Below are positions 44,621 through 57,491 of a stretch of 64,000 nucleotides of DNA, one piece after another. The notes under the pieces are model-generated. The model did no database searches. It was not told the DNA's origin and worked only from the letters and a program-made list of their open reading frames with translations. The stretch comes from Bradysia coprophila (Eukaryota > Arthropoda > Insecta > Diptera > Sciaridae), in the NCBI RefSeq assembly GCF_014529535.1, contig NW_023503608.1, forward strand, positions 7,490,501 to 7,554,500, written 5' to 3'. How positions within the stretch are numbered: the first letter of the stretch is position 1; each line of letters opens with the position of its first letter. Both the position numbers and the translations under genes were made by a program.

Positions 44621-45494
44621 GATGGCTCGTTTTTTCATACGAAAAGAATTTCATTTTTACACATGAAAGTTCAGCTTTAATTGATTATTCTTTACTTTCA
44701 TTCGCAAGCAACAGCTACAGTATCATTTTCCCATTTTCCTTTTGTATAATTTCGGAAAAGCAGAAAATTTTTTAGTGCCTTTTAACAAGAGAAAGTTTAT
44801 CAATTACAATCGTTTTGAACAAGTCGTACATACAGACTGCTTGAAACTTTGCCAGTAGAAGCTGCCTGTTGCAACCAACAACGGTGCTACAACAGTTCAG
44901 AAAATTGTTTGGTGGTGGTCGGTATATATATAAATTTCACCGTAAAATAAACATTGTATTTTTGCATTCTGTTTACATAATTTAACGAAAAACACTCCAG
45001 TTAAAGTTATACGGAAAATTTTCCGGCAAAAGTTTCCATTAAATTTTTGTACTTTGCCTATCAACGCGTCTGTTAAATAATTAAAAAGTTTTCTTTTTAT
45101 TTAATTAAGAAACTTTGATGCAAAGAAATAAATGATTGATTGAATGATGTTGATCTTAATTCATTCTGGATTAAGATTTTCCAAGTCTTATGCTAGTTCA
45201 TCGTTGTCTATTGTCATCGATATATTATGTAAGTGGTCGAGCAGTTGTGGTAAACGAGGTGGCACTCCGAAGAAATATTTAAGGTAAATTACTCAGGCGT
45301 CTATAAAACCATGAAGATAAGATTTCAGGTTAAATTATGGATAGCATAACCAAGAGTAAATAAATGGGACTGTGATTCTGCGATTTCGATTTTTTTTTAA
45401 GTCTTTGTGCTGCTAGAACCAGATAATGTTGCCTCATCGAGGACTCGTTCCTAGTTTACCACAATTCGATATTTTTTGACGTTACTTTTTGGCA

Positions 45495-45620
45495 ACGGAC
45501 CATCAGAGAATAGTATGAGAAAGTGTTATGGTATGTGGTCTGCTTTTTATGGACATGTAATTTAAAATGAAAAATTGTTGGACAGGTGAGACACGAACTT
45601 CACATTGCGGGTGATAGCAT
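45495..45620 (-). mobile_element. SINE-like fragment, 5' part diverged
   Basis: Read on the minus strand it has GAAGTTCGTGTCTCACC (B-box-like), then CAACAATTTTTxATTTxAAT, TACATGTCCA and ACATACCATAACA, matching the tail order of the element at 48560-48712. No A-box is recognisable. Confidence 0.55.
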
Positions 45621-46414
45621 ATTTACAAATAACGACTTAACATATAAATGTATTCCATGCATACGTAAGTTGTACGATTGGTGACCCTATCGTAAAGGGC
45701 AATTTGTAGGCGAAGGAGTACGAGTTTCCGGGGGTGCAGCGAGTAGAGTCATTATACTATATATAGTACCGCAGGTAAATACGCACGATGTATTTGGTTG
45801 GGTAGGCGAAACATTTGGAAGAGAAGACGTATACTTTCAGACTTCCAATATTATTTGCTGGTATCAGCCGCAACAACTCGAAAATTTAACTAACTAACAC
45901 AGGCCCCGGAATTCCTCGTTCAAAATTGCAAATTTGCCATATCCGTATAATCATAATATATAAAGTGTGAAATGGTATGTATAATAATAGTAATTTGAAA
46001 CACATCAATATTTCACATCAACCAGTGTTATGGCTAGCAATTTATAACGAACATAATTCTCCGGTTTTCATCAAAATCTGTGTGTACGCATAGTAGGAAA
46101 ATAATAAAATTTAAATTTAAAACACAGAGCCATATATTTTCAAAGATGAGAATCTCATACGTATACATAAATATCTCTGACTTGTGAATAGATTAACATA
46201 ATAACAAAACAGTTCAAGTCATTTCAATGTCTGCAAAATTGAGCAATAGAACACATTTTCCCAAGAGCAAGACATTATAACCAATTCCAAACCCTAAAAA
46301 CTTCCTAATTAGGACAAGCAAACAAATTTCAACAAGATACTTCTCTGTACAGCCATACGCTAACGAAAACATAAAACGCTTTCCACCAGTTTCATTTAAA
46401 TGTTATGCTACATG

Positions 46415-46436
46415 GTGTACAGTGTACACTGTACAC
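46415..46436. repeat. Perfect 22-bp palindrome
   Basis: GTGTACAGTG then TACACTGTACAC equals its own reverse complement over 22 bases. It may be a chance product of TGTACA-rich sequence. Confidence 0.9.
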
Positions 46437-47346
46437 ACGTACACACACATTCATGGACACAGAATATATACTTAGTATTAACCCTTTTCTAATTTTGCAT
46501 AAAATGAAGAAATTCATTACCCAGCTATATATGGATAGAGATACACTCTGTGGGGAGTTAGTTGATATTATGAACTACGTACTCGATGAATGCCAAGGCG
46601 GATGGGGGGTGTGGATGTTTATATTTTACATAGGGTGTTAGCAAAGAGTATTTGCATTTTTTTTTGTTAATTTTTGCTTAAATTTTTTATTACATTTCGG
46701 CAAAGAAATTTATTTTGTTTGTGGTGCTATGTTTGCTGAGTCGCTGAGGTAATATAAAATAAATTTATTTAATTATTCTTTTTTCGTATTATTTGCTTTT
46801 GTTTATAGCGACATGAAAGTTAGGTTCTTTTTTATTTGTGTTGCCGTATTTTTCTTTCTTTCTCTTGTTCAGGAAACGTTAAAGGGGGATGATATATAAA
46901 TGGTAATTGTTTAATTTTGTGGTGTACTTAGATGTTTCAATAAAACAGTTTTGATCGTCAACATTAACTCTAATCTAAAAACTAAAATCAGGACCACTGG
47001 CATACGGTTGAGAGGGGGAAATCACTTCGAAAAATCTTTTACACAAATCAAAAAAATTGTCTACGCAACTACTCATCATAAAATAATTAAAGAAAAAAAT
47101 CTTACAATCGACATCAATTATAAACAACAAGCTCTGACTAATGAGGTCATATTACAGCAAAAAAAACATGCTCAAAACAAATGAAGTAAAAGATTTCTGA
47201 AATCAATATCTAAAAATTGTCGAGCACTTTAAGTAGTAGTCTGAATAGTGCAACTGCAAACATGCTTGCCGTATGTAAATAGCTAATAAACTTCCATTTT
47301 TTCGAAGACGTCAGTTTTAAATTATTACGCTTTAACTTCCTAAAGC

Positions 47347-47891
47347 TTAAACTAACAGAATGGACTCACTTGTGCCCATAATTATTTTAGGTACTTTTAA
47401 GTCATCGACATCCGAATGACCCGAATCCACATCACACACTCGATCAGAGTATACAAAATATTCATTCAGTTTGAAACTACTCGTCTGATTATTCCCGTCA
47501 ATGTAATTCCAGTCGTCACATTCGCCCAAGCATTCGCCTTTTTCGGTGTGGGTAATTTTTTTAATGATCCGTGAGGACAACACAGTCGAACGAATGGTTT
47601 AATTGCACAAATGCAACCACACACATATTTCTCCACTGTAACGAGTTCACCGTTAGCCAAAACATAATTCACGTCGCAATATTGATCAGATCGGTACTCG
47701 TTTACATTGAGTATTATGCTTTTGTTTGGAAGACTTCCTCCGTCTGCGATTTCAGAAGAGTCATGATGGGCACAAGGTAATTCTCTGGCAAGTAGAAAAG
47801 CATCGGTGCTAAATTTGACCATCGTTGACGCGATCAAGCAAAACCGAAACATATGAACACACTTTAAACTGATATCAACATTGAAAAACAT
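47347..47891 (-). pseudogene. Methuselah-like ectodomain with a frameshift
   Basis: From ATG 47891 the frame gives a possible leader (MFRFCLIASTMVKF) and then a Methuselah-type GPCR ectodomain start: LPCAHHDSSEIADGG, NVNEYRSDQYCDVNY and VCGCICAIKPFVRLCCPHGS. This matches the fly pattern GCVCKLKPCVRFCCPH, with the second KPC cysteine changed to F. After a run of seven A (47562-47556 on the minus strand) the sensible frame changes to ITHTEKGECLGECDDW and VYSDRVCDVDSG. One base is missing relative to a continuous ectodomain. A donor-like ACAA|GTGAGT follows at 47369, but no seven-helix region is seen downstream on this strand. It is either a pseudogene, an ectodomain-only remnant, or an assembly error in the A run. 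Confidence 0.65.
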
Positions 47892-48318
47892 TGCTTAACA
47901 TGACTATTTTTGATTTTTCTACGAATGCTCAGTCCACGTTCTTTCAGGTTCTTATTCAACCGTTAAGTAATAGCTCCAACGACATCTGAAAGCAGTATGT
48001 TCCGGTAAAAAAAAACTAGTCAACTGATAGCATACATCCTTTTCAAGTGTGACTGACAAAACATAAGCGTGCATGTTATATTTTCAATGACATTGCAATG
48101 TATCTGATGATAAAAAAGTTTGTCTACGAGGGATTGGTATCAGGAAGCAAATGCATTTACTAACTTTCTTTTTATTAAACAATGGGTTATTCCTTCTTTG
48201 ATTCATAACGATATCAGAAGCGTTGGTAGTGATTAACATCTGGGCACACAATATGTTAAAGTCACACTGAGTGGTTCACCAGAATTTAAGTGCAATGCAA
48301 TATTTTTTTTTCGTATCG

Positions 48319-48536
48319 GGGAATCTAGCACACGGTGCGGTGCAGAAAGAATGCACTTTTAAAATACGTAAAAGGTGAACTTGCACACGCAAGTTTATTG
48401 CTGCAAATGCTTTTTAGCCATGTCAAGGACTTAATGACTCCTTTTACAAAATTTTGGTATCGAAAATTTGTGTCCGAGTTCACCTTTTACGTAGTTGAAA
48501 AATGCGTTGTTTTAGCACCGTGTGCCAAATTACCCC
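48319..48536. mobile_element. MITE with GGGGAATCTAGCACAC ends
   Basis: The left end GGGGAATCTAGCACAC pairs with the inverted right end GGGGTAATTTGGCACAC. Inner arms AAAATACGTAAAAGGTGAAC and GTTCACCTTTTACGTAGTTG are also inverted. It is related to 24370-24507 by the shared end motif. The plus-strand open frame across it is not a gene. Confidence 0.7.
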
Positions 48537-48559
48537 ACGCCTTCGTACGCTTTATCAAC

Positions 48560-48712
48560 GCACCATCAGAGGATCATTTTGAATAAATGTTATGGTATGT
48601 ACCGTACTTGTGGACATGTAATTGAAATCAAAAATTGTTGCACAGATGGGACAAACCCACAATCGTCACCTTGCCGGGATGACGCTTTAACCATTGAGCT
48701 ACCGTATACACG
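48560..48712 (-). mobile_element. tRNA-derived SINE
   Basis: On the minus strand the head reads ACGGTAGCTCAATGGTTAAA. TAGCTCAATGG fits the pol III A-box, and about 35 bases later GTGGGTTTGTCCCATC is a decayed B-box. The tail runs to CATACCATAACATTTATTC. A second, more decayed copy is at 45495-45620. Confidence 0.75.
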
Positions 48713-49034
48713 GTTCCATTTAAATTTTTTAGAGTCAAGTGATTGATTTCGGTGTATATGATTGGTCTATCATTTTACTCTGCCGTGGATTGAATTATCA
48801 AAAATGGTGTAAGCTCAAGGAAAGTAAAGCTGCACAAAACGGCGTCATCCGATCCCATAGGAGGATCAAAATTATTTAAGAATTGAGCCATCCATTCAGT
48901 GTCACAATGTGTAGTGAAAGATAACCCGTTCCACCCACTCACTCCCTTAGATTCTTAAATTTTGAAAGACTTTGAAAAACAATTGATCAGACGTTTTTTT
49001 ATTACTTCAAAACAAATCCACTTCATCATTTCAT

Positions 49035-52000
49035 TCACTTCATTTCTTGCTCCCTTCTGTAATCCTCAAAAAGTGTCTTTATATCAGCCATCGCCTGAAC
49101 GATGCGACCAATGAATCGCCATGAATCAGTTGTCGGGCAACATTTTTTACTTGACACGTGAAACGAAATCAAATCTTCGCCGGAAACAATATATGAAACG
49201 CTATATCCATCATACGATACCGGTCCGAAACCAGCGCCTGGATTCAAAAAACCTGGATTCTTCTTGAAATCGATCTTTGCAATTTGGCCCATTGGCGTTT
49301 GGCTGGTCGACAATCGCCATGGTTCACTGACAGCTTCTTGCAGGAATGGCGAATCTAGTTTCAGGTATTTTGACACAATGTACAAACAAAAGAGGTGTCT
49401 ATCAACGCCGCGACCGCACATAGCATCAACGTAACTCGCCTGATGTTTTTTACAAGCTACTTGCAACAGACGCACTTTTTCGGCATTGCTTATGGTTTTA
49501 TTTTCCATAGATCTGACCCAAGTAGATGATTCAGTGGTACATGATCGAACCGTTTCCGTTCTCCCTTCACGATACAATCGGGTCATTGAGGCTTCGTAGG
49601 TTAATGTAAACTTGCCGAATTCGCGATAATTAGCAAGCTGTAAGGCCATTTGAATGTACGCATCTGGTGATACATTGCAGGTCTTTATAAATCCCTTACC
49701 GAATGTTTTATGCAATATTATTCGATGATCTAATTCCTGTGAATTCGTGAGAGATGAAAAGAAAAGTAGATACGGCATTTAACAACGAAAAAGCGAAATC
49801 TACTTACATCGATCATCTTTAATGCGCCACCATAAGCATCGCTAATTGTTTTTGTCAATTCACTGCTACTAAAATCCCAGGTCAAACGAATGGGTGGTGG
49901 TAGCGGTTGGGTCAAATAATTGGATCCTTTCAGATTGCCATTCTTATCGTAGCAATAATAGTCGTCCACCATTATTTCTTCGTAGACATGTCCTATAATT
50001 GGTCCATCAGACCACGAGTGCTCAAGGTTGAGACCAAACTATCAAATACAAATTGATCAGTAAAAACAATAGTGCTTGCAACTAACTAAAGAGAAAAAAA
50101 GGACAACCGGGGCACCTCGTCGCAGATTTAATAAAATTTCTAAAATCGATCTATTGGAAAATAAAGAATATTTCAAAAGAATCTCGAGAATACAAGGTCA
50201 TGTGAAGAAAACTTAAGTATGGTTTCCACTCAACAAAAAATACTCAGTGTGAGAGCCGTGAAAGATCTAGCTGTCAAGTAAACAAAGCAAAAATTGATAA
50301 AAATTAATTTTTGTCCCTCACACGGAGTACTTTATTGGTAAGTAGAAATCAAGCATTGATGAATCTCACCTGTGCATCCGATGTAATGACAAGAGTAAAG
50401 CTTTTGTCAAACCACCGATTATTACCACTTCCATGCAAAAGCGATCTAGCTTGATTGTCCAAATTTTCCTGAGGACAATCGAAGCTAAGTCCGAATGGCT
50501 CGTCATCTAAGGACATGAAAAATGCGGCACTCTCAATGGCATGAAGGGATTCCTTGTTGACTCCAGACGAAAAGTGTTTCAATCTAGTTTCCGCCCATTT
50601 CGTACGATCCATTGCTGTCAATGAAGCTAAATTCCTCTCGCTGTCTGTTGTCGCAGAGCTCGAATTCAAAATTTGATCAATTTGTTGCTTCAATTCGATA
50701 GGATTCAGCAGTCTACCGTGATGATAAACGACAAGTTTATAGAAACAACCCTTGTGGTACAAAACAACATGATCGGAATGGTCGAATTGTATTAGTCTGT
50801 CGGTTTCGATACCAGGTTCGCGGAATGTGTTAAAAGCTCGTTTATATTGCCAGGAGCATAAGGGAACAATACCTTGCACCATAATTGGATTTAATTCTTG
50901 TCGTTCTAACGTGTTGCGGAAAAGGAACGAAATATGAATAACGTTAGCTGCTCTAGCCGATTGTGAATTAGTTATACGATCGAAATGGTCGGACACGTAG
51001 CAGTTGCTATTTATCATTAACGGTGACCGACTTCTCAAATAGACGTATTCGTTCCACCAATCTGTTACATAGTTAGGTGACCACCAGCTCTTCAGTACCA
51101 AATATCGTTGCAATTTCTGGCCGATTCCATTTTGAAATTCTTCCGCTTTCCGGGTAATGGCTTCGTGATCGTTTTTACTGAGGAGCGGTCGCATAGATTC
51201 TAAGTAGCGAGATATCGTTTCATCTAAATTCGGAACAGGAAGACGTGGAAGTGATTCTTGGAAGCTGCAGAGCAACGGTTTGTTCAATTTGATTACACCT
51301 GAAGAAAGAATTATTGTTCAAACGAGTAATCTAAAAATCTGCGAAAAATGCCATAAACATATTTTTCCACACGGCTAGTTGATCTGTTAACTACAGCGAC
51401 AAGAAAAATAAGCGATTAGTTCTCGACATTACGGTTTTATATAGAAAAAAAAATATTAGGACACATGAAGTACAAGATTTTTAACGATTCGTTGATATTA
51501 CTTTGATTCATAGAAGTAAAAGATTCGAAACATGTCGTCAGTGAAAGGTAGAACTTTCCTATTGACAACACTACAGTCGTCTTGATTTACGAACGAATTA
51601 TACCGGGTGGAATTGTAGTTCCTATTAAGACGCTTACTATGTTAGCTACGTATATCGTCTTATTGTGGAATCAGTTGGAAAAACGTTTTTAGACCCGTAC
51701 GAAGTACTGGGGTCTTATAGGTTTACGCATACGTTTGTAACACGTCGAATTGGACTCCCTGAGTAAGGGGAAACCTATTGTGGTTGTCTAGAGATGCCAA
51801 ATCCGCGAAAAAAAAAGTCCGTCTGTCCGTCTGCCTGTCTGCACGATAACTTGAGTAAAACTTGTAAGTGATACGTCAAATAAAAGGTATTTACAATACC
51901 GATCGACAAAAAAAAAGTTTATGGAAATCGGATGACCGACTCGTGAGTTAGACCCCTTGGTGTGGAACAGGCACAGGGCGGCAAGCAGTTTTTGCTTGTA

Positions 52001-53260
52001 GGTCGGCCACATTTGAACATATTTCGTCTGTTTTAGCTTTATTAGATAGGTATTGACCGTACCAATCAGAGAAAATTTTTTTTATGAAATTATGTTCTCC
52101 GGAGCGTGAGCTAGGTCTCTTGGAGTGAGCTCTTATCTGGCTACTCGGAAGTACAGTGAACGTGGTGTATTTTGACAATATCTCGAGTAAATTTTGACCG
52201 AATTTCATGAATTTTTTTTTGTTTGAAAGGTATTAACGAATGTAAAGCGTCGGTACTATTTCCGGTCTCCTAACAAAATGGCTGCCGGCGGCCATATTGG
52301 ATTTTAGTAAAATAGAAATATCTTGGGAAAAATGATACTTAGAGAGTTTCTGTTAACATGGAAATAATTTGTTATGTGTGTGGGGTTTCAGGGATTCCAT
52401 ATACGGACATCTATATATACCTATATACAGCTATATTGAGCTATATACAGGCATATAGAGCTATATAATAGCATATATTTATCTGTGAAATGTTTATTTA
52501 TAGTGAAATATAGTTAAATATAGCGGTATATAGCTGTTTAAATAGGAATTATATGAAATTTGTCTTCGTACGGGGCTGTCTATATTGCCTCCGGCAGTTT
52601 AGTTGTATATGATAACAAGGCAAAGAGTGGATAATGTAAGTGATTTTAAAGGGAGAATAGTTTTTCAGCAGAGAAGAAAATGAAGTAAGAGAAATGAAGA
52701 GTTTCACATTAAAGGCTCTTGATACGAATAGGTGTTTCGTACGGGTCGGCGTTAGCTATGTCTTTATTCTGAACATGGGACTACTTACAATTTAGTAAGC
52801 TATCGTAGTTTTACCTTTCATTAGCAGCGCCCAAATTTTGGTCGTCAGGCTCATACCCGTTCGTTTATTCTCGTACATATAACCCTTGTACATAAGCAGA
52901 AATTTTAGGGTATAACGTGCGATTCGACAGAATACTATCCAATAAAAGACTGCATCCAAGGTACACGCCAGCACCTGCCATCCAATTGTTGCTCTGTGAA
53001 TGAATTTCCACTTATATATGTTCTTCTAAGTTCAATGGTCTGTACTTAGTAAGTACTACTCACTCAGCAAAGTAGCTACATCCTGTAACATATCTCGTTA
53101 AACTGTAGCGAGGTGTTTGGTCCGCAAAGTGTAGACCATTGACCAGTGCTATCAGTAACCACAAGCTTTCAATACGAACTGGATATGCACCGTTTCGAAT
53201 GGCGATGCGAATATTTGAGATTTTTTTGTCCCATGACCGAAAAGGTGATTTGCTCGACAT
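49035..53260 (-). CDS. CPT1: Carnitine O-palmitoyltransferase 1
   Basis: Outer mitochondrial membrane enzyme making acylcarnitine from long-chain acyl-CoA, the entry step of fatty acid oxidation. Exons on the minus strand: 53260-53064, 52993-52815, 51298-50370, 50038-49808 and 49736-49035, giving 745 residues (human CPT1A 773). The two membrane segments are [17 protein letters not shown] and [18 protein letters not shown], followed by [13 protein letters not shown]. Catalytic hallmarks are [51 protein letters not shown] (His 442), [28 protein letters not shown] and [10 protein letters not shown]. Intron 2 (51299-52814) hosts a mobile element. The first exon opens [10 protein letters not shown], so the usual first ~40 regulatory residues are absent unless an unseen upstream exon supplies them. 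An in-frame stop lies five codons before this ATG. Confidence 0.93.
51692..52600. mobile_element. Non-autonomous element with CCCGTACGAA ends, copy 2
   Basis: Inserted in CPT1 intron 2. It starts AGACCCGTACGAAGTACTGG and ends CTTCGTACGGGGCTGTC...CCGGCAGTTT. It shares GTCTGTCCGTC, AACTTGAGTAAA and CGTGAGTTAG blocks with 43515-44620 but lacks the 145-bp array. At 52395-52480 it has degenerate CTATATACAG repeats. Confidence 0.65.
52395..52480. repeat. Degenerate CTATATACAG repeats
   Basis: About six variants of GCTATATACAG/GCATATAGAG in a row inside the element at 51692-52600. Confidence 0.75.
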
Positions 53261-55282
53261 TTTCTGATTATGTCGTCAGTTTTGTCGCGTAATTCATGAA
53301 TGGATGAATGTGAAACTGATTGATGTGAATCGATAGTATTTTTACTTTGCTTTCTATCTTCGAGAGTAAAATTGATAACAACAACTTTAATCAATTAATT
53401 TTGTCACGACTTGGTTATGAGACTTTAATCACTTGCCACAGTTCAATATTCTGGTTAGTATTTATCACAACGGGGCGGTTCAATGTGTTGAACTTTGCTC
53501 AAATCACTCAAATCGTTTAAACTAAAAACAATTTCTTAATAAAAAATATTTCACTAAATTTTTGCTTATGTGTTCACCGTCCTTCTACTTAGCTTCTACA
53601 GAACTGATGATCTTGATGTATGAACCATGTCAATGTTGTTATTTATATTTTGTTATCATTTCTCTTTCAGGTGTACTTGTGCGAACCATCGAAGCGAATT
53701 ATTTAGGCCTGGGGAAAAAGACGTAAATATTGAACGAAAGGTTGATCTTTATCAATTCGTATAATGTGAACGATGTTATTCATGAAGTGAATAGGTGCCA
53801 AATTATTGCAATATTTAGTCTTTTCGTTACCGTCTTTTCTTTTACAATTTTTGGTTATTATCAACCATTAGCGCTAATTTTATGTAATTCAATTTTAATT
53901 AGCATCGCTGAAAGAAAGATAGAGGAAACAAATGAATTCCCTCATGTGAATGAACATTTTATATCATCATCTGTTGTCTACAATGTTCAGATATTATTTA
54001 AACAAATGAAGTAAAAGATTTCGTATCAAACACACACAAAAAGTTGCTAATGAAGAGAAGTAATAAATTTACTGACAATGTTGTGATGCACTTGCCGTTT
54101 TGCAAGTGAGTAAGCTGTCGCCACCAATACGAAGCATTTCTCTAAAATTGAATTTATATTCACTTATGCCTTAAAACACAAGGCGTTTTGTCGCACAAAC
54201 GCGATATGAGATTATATGTAGATAGATGTATCATAGAAACAATAGAACACAAAGTTGATGGCATTGATCAAAGTTTAAAATAGAATACAGTAAATTGAAA
54301 GGCTAAAAAAACAGAACACTGTACGGTTCATGCTTTTACAATGCGCGTTAAAAGCTTATTATTCTTTGATGTGATTTTTTTCCCTTTTTTCCTGTATTTT
54401 TGTTACATTTTTTCAATCTCTTTGAAGTTTTCCACTTAGGCTGAATGGTTACGATTGTAACATTGAGCTTGTCATAAAAAAAAACGAATGTTGTTAAAAC
54501 ACAACAGCAACAACAACAAGAAAAATTCAGTATATCACCAATCACTATGAAAGTTAACTCAACTACCCATGTTGCTATTGTGTGTATTTTTTTCCACCTT
54601 TTTCTATGTTTCGATTTGAATAAATTTGATGAAAAAATCAACAAAATGAAATGGGAATCAGAAGTTTGTATGGCTTTGCTAGATACTGTGAAAAACGAAC
54701 AGTAGAAGTAAATACAAATACTAACTTCATGTATGACCAATCTCAGTTCATCATATGGTTTAAGAACAGTTAAATACTTATTAGATTCTGAGCTCTTGTT
54801 TTACAAAATAATTAAAAAATCCAAATATCCTTGTGTGACTTCCCTTGAGGTAATTAGTATCTATCCCTTTGGTCTAAAAATTTTTTTATTAAATTTTCTT
54901 TCTGTACAGAAGTGTGAATTTATAGAATTGGACTAGACCAATCAAATAGTAATGAAATCTAAAGTACTTGCCTTTGCAAAAGTAACTATACCTATGCTGA
55001 CCATAAAATTCAGGTCAAGGAGTCAAAATATTTGTTTTCGCAGCTGGTTGCAGAAAACATTGTATGCAATACGATGCGAAAGTGGTGATGTAACGAAGCG
55101 AGTTTGATAACCACGTCGTGTGACAAAAACTTTTCGCAGCTATTTGCTTAAAATACTATTTTGCATATACTTTCTTTAACTTGACAATATGGAAGCATTC
55201 AGCTTTAATTAGCTTCTCGCAAACTGCAAATATATTCTCAACAAAAATAAATATATATAAGATCGCACTAGTCAGAGTTTAT

Positions 55283-55380
55283 CTATCATTTTTGTCATCG
55301 CTGTCGATAACACATCTGTGATAACACATATAGCTTAGCCGTCTTCATTAGGTGGATTGTGATTACAGTAATAATGAAAT
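55283..55380 (+). repeat. Dispersed repeat fragment, related to 43315
   Basis: TTTTTGTCATCGCTGTCGAT then AACACAT; later GGTGGATTGTGATTACAG. These match the order seen at 43315-43410. Confidence 0.6.
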
Positions 55381-57324
55381 ATTCCGCCCATATTAGTTGT
55401 GCAATCATATTAAAAATCCATTTGAATGACAATAAGTGGTGAGTTTGCATTTAATTTTGTGCTATACACACACTTTCAACTGATTTAAAATTCATCAACA
55501 ACAAAATTTCAGGGAATGTCTTACGGCTAAAATACGATTGATTACCGGGAAACAGACCATATCGTCACACAGAGTCATTACAAAATACAAATACAATTTA
55601 AATACGTAAATGAATACTAACAACTTTTGAAATTAGAACACATAAATATATCCACTGCTGAACTCGTATAGCCCGACCGACAACGGTATGAAGAACTCAT
55701 TTAACTTCCATGCATGGTTTAATCTGCAGAAGACGTATAAACTAAATATACAGACTCCTTTCGATGCATGGAGTTAGAGAAAACCATAACCTCATCACGT
55801 TTTCCGAGAGATGTGTACTGGTTGATATCATGTGTGTAGTTTACATGATATAGATGTGCTGAGGCGACTCGATAATATATGTTTGGTTGGTAGGTAGGTA
55901 GTGTAAGGGGTTGTCCATTTAGGACACATCAGCTTCTCTAACAGTACTTGTTTTTAAATTAAAATATATGTAAGACAAGGACAAGAGTCAGTCCTTTGCA
56001 AAAAGCGAGGAGTTTGTAAATATTTTGCTGGAGCGTTTTGAAGAGCGAGAATTATGCCAAATGACTAAACAAAAGAAAATTGAAAAATGTGTTTCTATTT
56101 GAGAAGTCCTGCAAGGAAGTTTCATTGTTTAAGTTTCAATGTTCTTTTAAATCTGAATAGGTAACACTTTTCAATGTGCCAACTAGTCAAATATTTCTTC
56201 TGCTATTTTTTGAAATGTACACCTGCTGTAGTGTGAATGGAATGTGGACGGCTGCTACACTTTGTTAAACTTACGAAAATTTCTCCCACTCTCCCAGCGC
56301 GGACGTGAATCATGGACGACGACCCTTACCATGACAATATAGGAATATATACATGCAGCCTCCGAATATGGCAAGCATTATACAAAACAATGGTCATTTG
56401 GACGTGACATGCCATAAAATGGTAAGATTTCTGTTTATTAACAATACCTTCACCATATAAATTCAGGTAAGGTTAGATAATCGGTAGGTGGTGAGTGTAT
56501 ACAGTATAACTCTGAAATACAATTTTGTCCCTTTTTACTGGATGGAATTAGTTCTCCCGAAAATGGTTTTAATATAAATTTTGATATTTTTCTCGGACAC
56601 TTTTTATTTTTCGGATGTGGGATAATATCCGAAAATGTTGATAAGCCAATAATATTATGTTTGAATTATTCTGGTCACAAATGGTGTTTGATGGAAACAA
56701 TATACTTAAAAAAAGAACACACACATACAGCAATAAAACAGTGACACTTCTGGGAGGCCACGGCCAGATGAAAGATTTTATAGCGGAAATGAAACGTTTA
56801 ATTTAACCGTCCTTTAGCTCCGTTCTAAGTCAATTATTCATATTGAATGTGATACTGTAAAATGCTATATTATGATTCGCTACGTAAGAGCATACAAAAA
56901 AGGTTGGACGAGGGATATAGGTGGATGATGTAAAAAATAAACCTATAAACAGTGAAGAAAACGAGTTAATTAGAAGCAATTAAAGCGCGTAATTAAAAAT
57001 GTCTTTTTGATTATGTTTTCTCTAGTCACAGCAAGTAGTTTATTAAGTGGTAGAAATAGAAAAAGTTAATAAGAGCTGACCGAAATATTGCACTTTTCTT
57101 ATGGAGTTGGGCTTAAAATCCCGCGTACAAAAGTCCACTGGAAAATGCGTCCGATTTCGGCATGTACGTTTGCAAAAGAATCGCTTTCTTTGGCATATCG
57201 AACTTTGGCATATCTATGTGCCCATGTGATAATTGGTTGATTTTATTCGAAGTTAAAGCTCAAGTTTAAATTGTTTTCATATGAAAAATTAAAGTCAGAA
57301 CAAACGAGTTACCATGACCACGGA

Positions 57325-57491
57325 AGAGTAAATACAGGCAGGAGCGATTCATTTCTCGAATGTCAAATAAGTGACTTAACACACTATATGAAAACACTGA
57401 CAATATTAATTTCACTTTACTTCGTAAAATATAAGGCTACTGATAATTCAGGTCACTAGCCAAATCAACTGCTTCTGCCTGGTATTCACTC
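57325..57491. mobile_element. Small inverted-repeat element, relative of 29512
   Basis: The left AGAGTAAATACAGGCAGGAG and the inverted right AGAGTGAATACCAGGCAGAAG pair with a few mismatches. GGCAGGAGCG and the AGAGTAAA lead are shared with the element at 29512-29726. Confidence 0.65.

Larger units (their letters stand above)
44621..47346. other. Intergenic, no gene recognised
   Basis: AT-rich. It holds a SINE-like fragment at 45495-45620 and a perfect 22-bp palindrome at 46415-46436. The minus strand was checked for the missing transmembrane part of the Methuselah-like gene; none is visible. Confidence 0.55.
47892..49034. other. Spacer with MITE and SINE
   Basis: Holds the element at 48319-48536 and the SINE at 48560-48712. 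The TTTATT at 48998-49003 is the minus-strand AATAAA of the CPT1 gene. Confidence 0.6.

Noticed and set aside
54348-54740. 130-residue minus-strand frame
   Set aside because: Rich in Phe, Lys and a Cys run from a CAACAACAA-type repeat; no domain or splice support.
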